The notes under the pieces were generated by a model. That model was given only the letters and a program-made list of their open reading frames with translations. It made no database searches and had not been told where the DNA came from. A stretch of DNA of 11,382 nucleotides from Acidobacteriota bacterium. Its GTDB lineage: Bacteria > Acidobacteriota > Terriglobia > Terriglobales > Acidobacteriaceae. The stretch lies in assembly GCA_028873155.1 (NCBI GenBank), contig JAGWML010000087.1, forward strand, positions 1-11,382, read 5' to 3'. The position numbers and the translations under genes were made by a program. Numbering within the stretch: position 1 is the stretch's first letter; each line of letters starts with the position of its first letter. Shown here in pieces: positions 1 to 6,226 of the stretch.

Positions 1-744
1 GGCGGAGCCTTGCGAGACGCTCCAGAATGCGCCCATCTTGAGTTCGCGGATCTTGTCCGCGGAGAAGACTGCGCATTTGAGGCCCACCTGATCGCACATC
101 TGGTACGCGCGCTGGCCCAGTATGGTAGGCGTGAGCTTGTTGCCCGGCTCGTTGACGAGGGAGCGGGCGAAGTTCTGGCTCTCGCCGATGATGACGCCCT
201 CGTCAAACTGCGCGCGAACCGCATCCTGATCGACAGCCGAAGGCGCGGCGACGGTAAACGATTGGATGCTTAGATCTTTGCGGTCGCTGCGGTAGGTGTC
301 CGGGTCGAAATCGCCGATGTACGCGCCCTCGGCGGCGGCGCGGGCCGAGGCATTGTAGGGCTGAATCAGAAATTCTGGAAGAGCAATCGTGAGTTCGCGG
401 ATGCCGCGTGGCTTGGCGAACCGGGCCGCGGTACCGGCCGCGTTGCGAACGCTGTGCGCCGTGGCCTTTGGCTGCGCACCGAGACCGACGATGAGCAGGC
501 GGCGTGCCATGAGGCCGGCTGGCGCATGGAGCAAGAGAGTCTCGTTGGCCCCGGCTTTGAACTCGCCGATGGCGAGCACGGCCGAAACGGCCGTCCTGAC
601 AGCTTCGTCCGTCGTCAGAAGGATGGGCTGAGCCTTGGCATCCGGGCCTTTGGCGGTCTGCGCGTCTACAGCCAGCACTGCCAGTAGTTCGGTCTTGATT
701 TCAGAGAGGTTGGCAAAAGAAAGTTCGGTCCGCATGGATTCCAT
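1..744 (-). CDS. pepA: Leucyl aminopeptidase (M17), N-terminal half, truncated by window edge
   Basis: This is a cytosolic metallo-exopeptidase that removes N-terminal residues from peptides, the last step of intracellular protein turnover. Reading the minus strand from an ATG at 744 gives 248 codons open to base 1. Residues 1-165 form the variable N-terminal domain, with a macro-like core (RRLLIVGLGA at 81-90). The M17 catalytic domain begins around 178, shown by ARSLVNEPGNKLTP (193-206) and the family signature KMGAFWSVSQGS (236-247). The zinc ligands and catalytic Lys/Arg lie beyond the left edge, so activity cannot be judged; the full family length is about 480-520 residues. A second in-frame ATG at 735 is an alternative start. 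The ribosome-binding site is weak for both, GGTAGG before 744 being slightly better. The gene is downstream of smpB on the same strand with a 99-base gap, and co-transcription is possible. The family call is confident; the exact start is less so. Confidence 0.93.
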   Translation of the reverse strand, partial: MESMRTELSFANLSEIKTELLAVLAVDAQTAKGPDAKAQPILLTTDEAVRTAVSAVLAIGEFKAGANETLLLHAPAGLMARRLLIVGLGAQPKATAHSVRNAAGTAARFAKPRGIRELTIALPEFLIQPYNASARAAAEGAYIGDFDPDTYRSDRKDLSIQSFTVAAPSAVDQDAVRAQFDEGVIIGESQNFARSLVNEPGNKLTPTILGQRAYQMCDQVGLKCAVFSADKIRELKMGAFWSVSQGSA

Positions 745-763
745 TCTTGCCTACCCACCCGTT

Positions 764-796
764 TGTCGCAAATACGCGGCAATACTTTGTGCGACA
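764..796. repeat. Inverted repeat in the smpB-pepA gap
   Basis: TGTCGCA (764-770) is matched exactly by its reverse complement TGCGACA (790-796), with 19 bases between them and a centre at 780. The spacer itself contains AATAC twice (771-775 and 781-785). The dyad sits 20-52 bases upstream of the pepA start. It could be an operator or an RNA stem with a large loop. No T-run follows it, so it does not look like an intrinsic terminator. The function is unknown. Confidence 0.4.
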
Positions 797-843
797 CCGG
801 AGTAACGTAAGCGGGAAAGCGTCGCGCGTGCGGATGGACTGGC

Positions 844-1419
844 CTACCTTCCCGTGCGGTGCTTGCTGGCGTTCACGGCTGCCCGTGCTTCGCGGTCTGC
901 CTCGCGGCGGCGCTCGGTTTCGCGTTTATCCCAGTCCTGCTTGCCTTTGGCCAGGGCCAACTCGCATTTCACCCGTCCTTTGCGGAAATAAAGGCGGGTG
1001 GGGATGAGCGTGTGCCCTTTGATTTGCGTCTTGGATTGCAGGCGCCGGACCTCATCCTTGTGCAAAAGCAGCTTGCGGGTCCGTGTCTCGTCGTGATTGG
1101 CTAGGTTGCCGTGGGAGTAATGGCCGATATGCAGATTCAGAAGAAATGCCTCGCCATCCTTGATGAGGCCGTAGGCGTCCTTGAGGTTGACTTTGCCCTC
1201 GCGGATGGACTTGACCTCAGTGCCGCGGAGGGCGACCCCGGCCTCGACCCTTTCCAGCAGAAAGTAATTGTGGCTGGCAGCCCGATTCTGGGCGGCGTCG
1301 CGCTCTCCGCCGGCGACCGGATCCCGCGGCTGGGCAGGCTTCTGGGGGCTGGATTTACCGGATTGGGCGATGACGTGACTAGTCTGACGGGCCACTGGAG
1401 AAATTCCTTGAACCTTCAT
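844..1419 (-). CDS. smpB: SsrA (tmRNA)-binding protein SmpB with a long N-terminal extension
   Basis: SmpB binds tmRNA and brings it to stalled ribosomes, so the nascent chain is tagged for proteolysis by ClpXP and related proteases and the ribosome is released. From the ATG at 1419 the product is 191 residues; the family is usually about 150-160. The conserved core starts near residue 49 (SHNYFLLERVEAG), followed by LRGTEVKSIREGKVNLKDAY (64-83), HIGHYSHGN (97-105), a KLLLHKDE element (116-123) and KGRVKCELALAKGK (147-160). It ends in a basic tail with DKRETERRREADRE (164-177), which in the family inserts into the mRNA channel. Residues 1-48 are a Ser/Pro/Gln/Gly-rich extension without a recognisable domain. 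No good ribosome-binding site precedes 1419. A GTG at 1395 (codon 9), preceded by AAGGA at nine bases, is an alternative start that would shorten the extension. The gene is divergent from the secretin operon and upstream of pepA. Confidence 0.95.
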   Translation of the reverse strand: MKVQGISPVARQTSHVIAQSGKSSPQKPAQPRDPVAGGERDAAQNRAASHNYFLLERVEAGVALRGTEVKSIREGKVNLKDAYGLIKDGEAFLLNLHIGHYSHGNLANHDETRTRKLLLHKDEVRRLQSKTQIKGHTLIPTRLYFRKGRVKCELALAKGKQDWDKRETERRREADREARAAVNASKHRTGR

Positions 1420-1594
1420 CGTAGCATCGGGCTGGAAAGAGCGATTCCGGGGACGGAGCTTTGCTAGAATGAGGCATCTACGGACGGTTTCCAAAGGGAT
1501 TGCAAGCCAGGTGAGCGTTGCGGCCCACACCCGCCGATGGGATTCAGTGTGGCTTGGCGAACGGTCTGCGCCAGCCGTTCAGCATGGGAGTTCG
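1420..1594. promoter_or_regulatory. Divergent intergenic region between smpB and the secretin operon
   Basis: This 175-base stretch separates two diverging genes and should hold both promoters. On the plus strand, TGCTAGAAT (1462-1470) resembles an extended -10 element (TG, one base, then a hexamer matching TATAAT at five of six positions). No convincing -35 lies 17 bases upstream. If used, it would leave a leader of roughly 115-120 bases before the secretin ATG. Near the end of that leader two alternative short stems can be drawn: GAACGG/CCGTTC (1559-1564 with 1575-1580) and TGGCG/CGCCA (1555-1559 with 1569-1573). They overlap, so both cannot form as simple hairpins. For smpB I see only a poor promoter match. 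Confidence 0.35.
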
Positions 1595-4012
1595 ATGAAG
1601 CACCGTACTGCTGCATGGGCTTGCATGAGCTCAATCTTCGGGGCAATCGCCCTTCTTCTGGTTTTGGCAATGTTCCCCGCCGGAGCGTATGCGCGGGGAG
1701 ATTCCGCCAATTCCTATTTCAAGCTGGGACAGGCCGCAGAGTCGCGCGAGGATTTTGATACTGCGTATCAGGACTTCCAAAAGGCGTGGACGATCGCGCC
1801 GAAGGACATCCGCTACCGGACGGCGATGGAAAGGGTGCGCGTGTCGGCCTCGACCGCGCATGTGAGCAAGGGCCGCAAGCTGCTGGCTGCCGGTGACGAG
1901 CAGGGAGCACTGGTGGAGTTGCTGCGCGCGGCAGAGATTGATCCCGGCAATGAAGCGGCACAGCAGGAGATCACGAAGATTCGTTCCCGCCATAACGAGG
2001 CTCCGACGATTGGGAATGGGGGTGTTCCCGAGACCTCATCCGAGGAGGCCGGCATCGATACGATGGCTTCGCCGACTCTGCTGAAGCCGACGTCGAATGA
2101 GCCGCTCTCGCTGCACATGGTGGAGGATTCAAAGGTTGTCTACCAGGCGATTGGCAAAGCGGCGGGGATCAACGTGCTGTTTGATCCCGATTACTCGGGC
2201 AAGCGAATCCAGGTGGACCTGAACAATGTCTCGCTGATGGACGCCTTGCGGATTGTCGGCACGTTGTCCGGCACATTCTGGCGTCCTGTTACCTCGAACA
2301 CGATTTTTGTGGCGCAAAACTCGCGGACCAAGCGGACCGAGCTGGACGAGCAGGCGGTGCAGACGTTTTATCTGACCAATGCGTGGCAGCAAAACGACCT
2401 GAACGATGTGCAGACGGCGCTTCGCAACGTGCTGCCGAATGCGAAGGTCTATGGAGTGGCCAGTCAGAATGCGATTGTGATGCGTGCAACGCCGGACGAA
2501 CTGCTGCTGGCGGAGAAGCTCATTAACGATCTGGACAAGGCGAGGCCGGAAGTGGTGGTCGACATCTCTGTGCTGGAAGTGGCCAAGAACTGGGAGCAGA
2601 ACCTTGGCATCTCCTGGCCGCAGAGCGCGGGCGTGACGCTGCAGCCGCCGACTTCGACGACGAGTTCTACGACTACGACAACTACCACCGGCACGACCTC
2701 GACGACACCGACCTTGTACAACCTGGCGCACTTGAACTCGACGGAATTTGCGGTGACGCTGGGAACCGCCACGGCGAATATGTTGCTGACGGACTCGAAT
2801 ACGCGCATTCTGCAGAACCCGCGCATTCGCTGCACGGACGCGCAGAAGGCGACGATGAAGATCGGTTCGCGCATTCCGATCGCGACTGGATCATTCAGTT
2901 CGGGTATTGGAGCAGCGGCTGCGATTACGCCGATGGCAGAGACCCAATTTCAATACATCGATGTGGGCGTGAACATCGAGATGACGCCGACGGTGCACTA
3001 CGACCATGACGTCACTCTGAAGTTGAAGATCGAAGTGAGCTCGGAGAGCGGAAGCACAACGATCTCCGGTGTGACGGAACCAATCATTGCCCAGAAGACG
3101 AGCGATCAGACCATCCGGCTGCGCGAGGGCGAGGCGAGCATTCTCGGCGGCATCCTGAATCAGCAGGATCAGCAGAACTGGACGGGCATTCCGGGGTTGA
3201 GTTCGATTCCGATTCTGAAATACCTGTTTGGCTCGATGGACCACCTCAAAACAGATGATGAAATTGTCTTCCTGCTGGTGCCGCATATCGTACGCTCGCC
3301 GTTACTGACGGATGTGAATCTGCGGTCAATCGACACAGGCGCGGGCCAGAATATCGAACTGCGGCACGTGAGTCAGAATGTGAGCCCGCTGCCCGGAGCA
3401 ACAACGGCTCAGGCAAGTGCAGCCAATCGTTCAAGTGCTTCAGTAGGCACCGTGCCGGGCCAGACCGCACAGGCTGCGGGAGACGCGGCGCTGGCGCAGC
3501 TTCGCGCTGCAGCCGAGCCGCAGCCGCCGGCCTCGCCTGCCCCCGCAGGGCCGCAAACTGCTCCCGCGGCTGCCAGTGCCCCTGCGCAGAGCAACGCGGA
3601 GCCGTTGCGCTTCGCCTTTGTGCCGCCGCGCATGCCGGTTGCGGCAGGCTCAACCTTCCAGGTGCCGATCGTGATCAGCGGGGCCGCGAACATCGCGTCA
3701 ACCCCGTTGCAGATTCAATATGACGCTACCCGGCTGACCTTGATGAATGTGGACAACGGTGATTTCCTGGGACGGGACGGGCAGGCAGTCGCGCTGGTCC
3801 ATCGCGACGATGGGCCGGGGACGCTGACAATCAATGCCGCGCGTCCGCCGGGCGCTAATGGAATCGATGGAGCCGGCGTGGTGTGTGTGCTTACCTTCCA
3901 GCCTAAAGGGCCCGGCGAGTCAACGATCACTATTGCGCGGCCGGGCGCGATGAATGGCGCCGGTCAGGTGGTGCAGGCCCAGGGAGGACAAGCCACAATT
4001 GTGGCGAAGTAG
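1595..4012 (+). CDS. Exported TPR-secretin with C-terminal cohesin-like domain (GspD/PilQ family)
   Basis: Secretins are multimeric outer-membrane channels for type II secretion or type IV pili. From the ATG at 1595 (GGGAG just upstream) the product is 805 residues. Order of parts: signal peptide 1-33 (hydrophobic core around 13-29, likely cleavage AYA/RG); TPR-like helices about 36-134; an N0/STN-like domain about 168-242 beginning EPLSLHMVEDSKVVY; a second secretin N-domain about 254-316; a Thr-rich loop 352-373; and the secretin beta-barrel core to about 569, with RILQNPRI (404-411), the G..IP element (IGSRIPIATG, 423-432) and the diagnostic GIPGLSSIPILKYLFG (531-546). An Ala/Pro/Gln-rich linker (about 570-668) follows. 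The last 135 residues (671-805) look like a cohesin-type beta sandwich: FVPPRMPVAAGSTFQVPIVI, then LQIQYDATRL and VLTF strands. There is no lipobox. The open frame extends up to 1469, but that part looks noncoding. It is the first gene of a five-gene run. GspD or PilQ identity cannot be settled from this gene alone. Confidence 0.93.
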   Translation: MKHRTAAWACMSSIFGAIALLLVLAMFPAGAYARGDSANSYFKLGQAAESREDFDTAYQDFQKAWTIAPKDIRYRTAMERVRVSASTAHVSKGRKLLAAGDEQGALVELLRAAEIDPGNEAAQQEITKIRSRHNEAPTIGNGGVPETSSEEAGIDTMASPTLLKPTSNEPLSLHMVEDSKVVYQAIGKAAGINVLFDPDYSGKRIQVDLNNVSLMDALRIVGTLSGTFWRPVTSNTIFVAQNSRTKRTELDEQAVQTFYLTNAWQQNDLNDVQTALRNVLPNAKVYGVASQNAIVMRATPDELLLAEKLINDLDKARPEVVVDISVLEVAKNWEQNLGISWPQSAGVTLQPPTSTTSSTTTTTTTGTTSTTPTLYNLAHLNSTEFAVTLGTATANMLLTDSNTRILQNPRIRCTDAQKATMKIGSRIPIATGSFSSGIGAAAAITPMAETQFQYIDVGVNIEMTPTVHYDHDVTLKLKIEVSSESGSTTISGVTEPIIAQKTSDQTIRLREGEASILGGILNQQDQQNWTGIPGLSSIPILKYLFGSMDHLKTDDEIVFLLVPHIVRSPLLTDVNLRSIDTGAGQNIELRHVSQNVSPLPGATTAQASAANRSSASVGTVPGQTAQAAGDAALAQLRAAAEPQPPASPAPAGPQTAPAAASAPAQSNAEPLRFAFVPPRMPVAAGSTFQVPIVISGAANIASTPLQIQYDATRLTLMNVDNGDFLGRDGQAVALVHRDDGPGTLTINAARPPGANGIDGAGVVCVLTFQPKGPGESTITIARPGAMNGAGQVVQAQGGQATIVAK
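2651..2713 (+). repeat. Imperfect ACN trinucleotide tract encoding a Thr/Ser-rich loop
   Basis: A run of ACG, ACT, ACA and ACC codons encodes about 21 residues that are almost all Thr or Ser (secretin residues 353-373). It lies where secretins carry a variable loop between the last N-domain strands and the barrel core. Because the third codon position varies, the tract is not a pure microsatellite, but it could still expand or contract by slippage. It may be a flexible or glycosylated linker; that role is inference. Confidence 0.6.
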
Positions 4013-4018
4013 GGTGGC

Positions 4019-4495
4019 ATGGCCGTGCGTGAATCAAATCCCGAAAGGGTGCTGGGTGAGTTGGGCCTGACGCTGGTTGAACTGATCGTGACGGTCGCCA
4101 TCCTGGGGATCCTCGCGGCTGCGGCAGTGCCCGTGGCGCAGTTCCAGGTGAAGCGACAGAAAGAGCGCGAACTGCGGCGCGATTTGTGGGAGATGCGCGA
4201 CGCCATTGACCACTACAAGGACGCGGCGGACAAGGGTGCTTTTCAGACGAAGTTGGACAGCCAGAATTACCCGCCGGATCTGGAGACACTGGTGAATGGC
4301 GTGGATGTGCAGGGCAAAAAGGTGAAGTTCCTGCGCAAGATTCCAGTGGACCCGATGACAGGCAATGCGGATTGGGGTCTGCGCTCGATGCAGGACGACC
4401 CAAGCTCGGATTCATTCGGAGGGCAGAGCGTCTTTGACGTGCACTCAAAGTCCATCGGAACCGGGCTGGACGGAACGAAGTATTCAGACTGGTAG
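4019..4495 (+). CDS. Type II secretion-like pseudopilin, first of two
   Basis: This is a prepilin-like inner-membrane protein of 158 residues, expected to be cleaved and N-methylated by a prepilin peptidase and to assemble in a periplasmic pseudopilus. The signature is clear: a 16-residue leader ending in Gly16, then LTLVELIV with the conserved Glu at mature position 5 (Glu21), followed by a hydrophobic helix to about residue 40. The globular part has DLWEMRDAIDHYKD (55-68), a family-like IPVDPMTG and a C-terminus ending DGTKYSDW. This pattern is close to major pseudopilin GspG, whose C-terminal loop binds calcium in characterised members. The GspG label is tentative because a second similar gene follows. 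The ATG lies six bases after the secretin stop, with GGGTGG in between, so translation is probably coupled. The leader lacks the usual run of basic residues, which is mildly odd. Confidence 0.9.
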   Translation: MAVRESNPERVLGELGLTLVELIVTVAILGILAAAAVPVAQFQVKRQKERELRRDLWEMRDAIDHYKDAADKGAFQTKLDSQNYPPDLETLVNGVDVQGKKVKFLRKIPVDPMTGNADWGLRSMQDDPSSDSFGGQSVFDVHSKSIGTGLDGTKYSDW

Positions 4496-4503
4496 GAAAC
4501 AAG

Positions 4504-4905
4504 ATGCGCAAGAGGGGCCAACGCGAGGCGGGATTTACGCTCATGGAGTTGATGATCGTGATGGCGATCATCAGCATTCTGGCGACGCTTGCCGTGCCCA
4601 GTTTCATCGGCGCCATCAAGTCTGCCCGTGAAGCCGTGCTCAAAGAGGACCTGAGCGTGATGCGCGCGGCCATTGACTCCTACACGATGGATAAGCAGAA
4701 GGCGCCGCAGTCGCTGGATGATCTTGTGCAGGAAGGTTACCTGCGCAGCATCCCTTCAGACCCAATGACGAAGAGCGTGGACACATGGGTAACCGACACC
4801 AGCGATTCGTTGCACTCACTGGATCAGACTGAACCGGGAATTGACGATGTGCATTCGGGATCGCAGGAGACAGGATCCGATGGACAGCCGTATTCTTCCT
4901 GGTAG
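4504..4905 (+). CDS. Type II secretion-like pseudopilin, second of two (GspG-like)
   Basis: This 133-residue pseudopilin has a textbook leader: a basic decapeptide ending in Gly10, then FTLMELMIVMAIISILATLAVP with Glu15 at mature position 5. The soluble domain contains MRAAIDSYTMDK, APQSLDDLVQEGYLR, IPSDPMT and a terminal DGQPYSSW. Several of these elements recur in the upstream gene (R.AID.Y, P..L..LV, LR.IP.DPMT, DVHS..., DG..YS.W), so the two are paralogues. The ribosome-binding site AGGAA (4494-4498) overlaps the stop codon of the preceding gene, indicating tight coupling. The protein would sit in the inner membrane as a monomer before assembly. It could be a minor pseudopilin or the GspG-type major subunit; sequence alone does not decide. 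Confidence 0.92.
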   Translation: MRKRGQREAGFTLMELMIVMAIISILATLAVPSFIGAIKSAREAVLKEDLSVMRAAIDSYTMDKQKAPQSLDDLVQEGYLRSIPSDPMTKSVDTWVTDTSDSLHSLDQTEPGIDDVHSGSQETGSDGQPYSSW

Positions 4906-4907
4906 GC

Positions 4908-4914
4908 AGGAGGT
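4908..4914 (+). promoter_or_regulatory. Strong Shine-Dalgarno for the small exported protein
   Basis: AGGAGGT lies three bases after the preceding stop codon and three bases before the ATG at 4918. The match to the anti-SD sequence is the best in the operon, though the spacing is short. It suggests that this small protein is made efficiently relative to its neighbours. Confidence 0.7.
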
Positions 4915-4917
4915 CGG

Positions 4918-5397
4918 ATGAAGATAGGTTTCGTGTGCGCGGTGGTGGCGTCGGTCGTCTCGCTTAGTGCGGCCGCCGGATTGAGTGCTCAGCAGGGAAA
5001 CACGATCACTGTGCGCATCCTGGATGGAAAAACGGGCACGAATGCCGATGCGTCGAATGTGTTGGTTCAGTTCGATCATCGGAAGGAAACGTCAAGCGAC
5101 TGGCAGCATCAGAATGACGACGGCAGCATCGAGGTGCGTGTGCCGGCTGATGCGAAAGTCATTGCGGTGCACGCTACCTATGACAATGCGATGGAATACT
5201 ACATCAATTGCGATGTGGCCAAGCAGAAGAACTCGTCGGCTGAGTCCTGGTATCCCATCGCGGACATTCTGAAGAGCGGCATCATCATTCCGAATGACTG
5301 CGTGAAGCAGAAGGATGCCGACCAGATACGAATCGACCCCCAGAAGGGCGTGCTTGTTGTCTACGTCAGAAAGCGCAATTGGCGCGAGAATGACTGA
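4918..5397 (+). CDS. Small exported protein of unknown function
   Basis: I do not recognise a named family. The product is 159 residues. Residues 1-24 are a signal peptide (short basic start, hydrophobic stretch, small residues, probable cleavage LSA/QQ), so the mature protein is probably periplasmic or secreted. The mature part begins with ITVRILDGKTGTNADASNVLVQF, a pattern seen at the start of beta-sandwich domains of the carboxypeptidase-regulatory type, which is only a fold suggestion. Two cysteines remain after cleavage (Cys98 and Cys128) and could form a disulfide. The region 91-127 holds several aromatic residues (EYY, WYP). The C-terminus is basic and has a GVLVVYVRKR strand. It lies 12 bases after the second pseudopilin and overlaps the next gene by eight bases, so a role connected with the secretin/pseudopilin machine is plausible but unproven. 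Confidence 0.85.
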   Translation: MKIGFVCAVVASVVSLSAAAGLSAQQGNTITVRILDGKTGTNADASNVLVQFDHRKETSSDWQHQNDDGSIEVRVPADAKVIAVHATYDNAMEYYINCDVAKQKNSSAESWYPIADILKSGIIIPNDCVKQKDADQIRIDPQKGVLVVYVRKRNWREND

Positions 5398-6226
5398 AGC
5401 GGCAGAGCCTGCGAGGCCTGACGGCAAGTATAGAGAGCGAGTGGAGTTGGCAACCAGCATGCAGGGGCTTCCGGTGGCTTGCGCGTTCCTCGCGGAGGTG
5501 GAGCGCCACTACCGGGCGCTGCTGGCGGCTGTGCCGCGCAAAGATATCAATCCGGGCGAATGGGGATCATCGGCTGGAGGCAATCTGCTGTATGCCGGAG
5601 TGCTGGACGAGGCGGGCCGTGCGCTCGTCGTGGCGGGCAATGTTGCAGGAGCAGCGACTCTGACCGCGACCGCAGATCCTGCGGCGCAAAAGCAGGCTAT
5701 TCGAGATGGAGTAGTGGATTTCCTTGTGACTTCGCTCGACGAGGCTGTGCGCATTCTGAAGAACGAGATTCGTAAGCGCGAGACGGTGGCTGTGTGTGTG
5801 GCGCTTGAACCGTACGATCTGGAACGCGAAATGGAAGAGCGAGGCGTTGCACCGGATTTGATGCGGGAAGTGATTTTGGAGCGGCGCACTGCCCAACGAG
5901 GGCATGGTGTCCTGGTTAATTGGCATGTTGCGGCGGCACCGGCCCTTTGGCTGCCCGGGCTGGACGCGATGGCTGCGGAGTGCCTTTCGGGCAAACCAGC
6001 CGAGGCGCAACGCTGGCTGCGCCTGGCGCCTCGCTATCTGGGCCGAATGGCGCGGGGCGAACGGATGGTGACGGCAGATACCGAGTTTGCGGCAAGCTTT
6101 TCTGAGCGTGTGGGGCAGGCGGTCGAGCGGCAAGAAATTGCCGTACCGGTGACGATTCGCATCTGCGATACAGCAGGATGTACCGAGCGACGATTTCCTG
6201 CTGCCGCGGAGACGATCGGGAGTTAA
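5390..6226 (+). CDS. Unrecognised cytosolic protein with a urocanase-like stretch
   Basis: The product has 278 residues from the ATG at 5390, whose first bases overlap the preceding stop (ATGACTGA), implying translational coupling. There is no signal peptide or membrane segment, so it is probably cytosolic. I cannot assign a family with confidence. Residues 77-158 (GRALVVAGNVAGAATL, then DGVVDFLVTSLDEAVRIL, VAVCVALEP, ERGVAPDLM) resemble by eye the order of elements in the NAD-binding part of urocanate hydratase, which has GLGGMGGAQ, a DSLDEAL element and a RGV.PD element. The glycine-rich motif is not conserved here and the rest of urocanase is missing, so catalytic activity is not implied. 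The C-terminal part has RWLRLAPRYLGRMARG (208-223) and two cysteines (259, 264). A start farther upstream at 5315 would overlap the previous gene by 83 bases and is unlikely. It ends overlapping the engB stop. Confidence 0.85.
   Translation: MTEAAEPARPDGKYRERVELATSMQGLPVACAFLAEVERHYRALLAAVPRKDINPGEWGSSAGGNLLYAGVLDEAGRALVVAGNVAGAATLTATADPAAQKQAIRDGVVDFLVTSLDEAVRILKNEIRKRETVAVCVALEPYDLEREMEERGVAPDLMREVILERRTAQRGHGVLVNWHVAAAPALWLPGLDAMAAECLSGKPAEAQRWLRLAPRYLGRMARGERMVTADTEFAASFSERVGQAVERQEIAVPVTIRICDTAGCTERRFPAAAETIGS

Noticed and set aside
1420..1530. Extension of smpB to an ATG at 1530
   Set aside because: It would add 37 more residues without family similarity and run through the divergent promoter region. 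The ATG at 1419 or GTG at 1395 is more sensible.
1469..1594. Extension of the secretin frame upstream to an ATG at 1469
   Set aside because: The extra 42 residues precede a complete signal peptide, lack a ribosome-binding site, and the ATG overlaps the -10-like element. The start at 1595 fits better.
3930..4673. Minus-strand frame of 247 codons under the pseudopilins
   Set aside because: It is antisense to two well-supported pseudopilins, and the translation is Pro/Ser/Arg-rich and low in complexity, as expected for a shadow frame.
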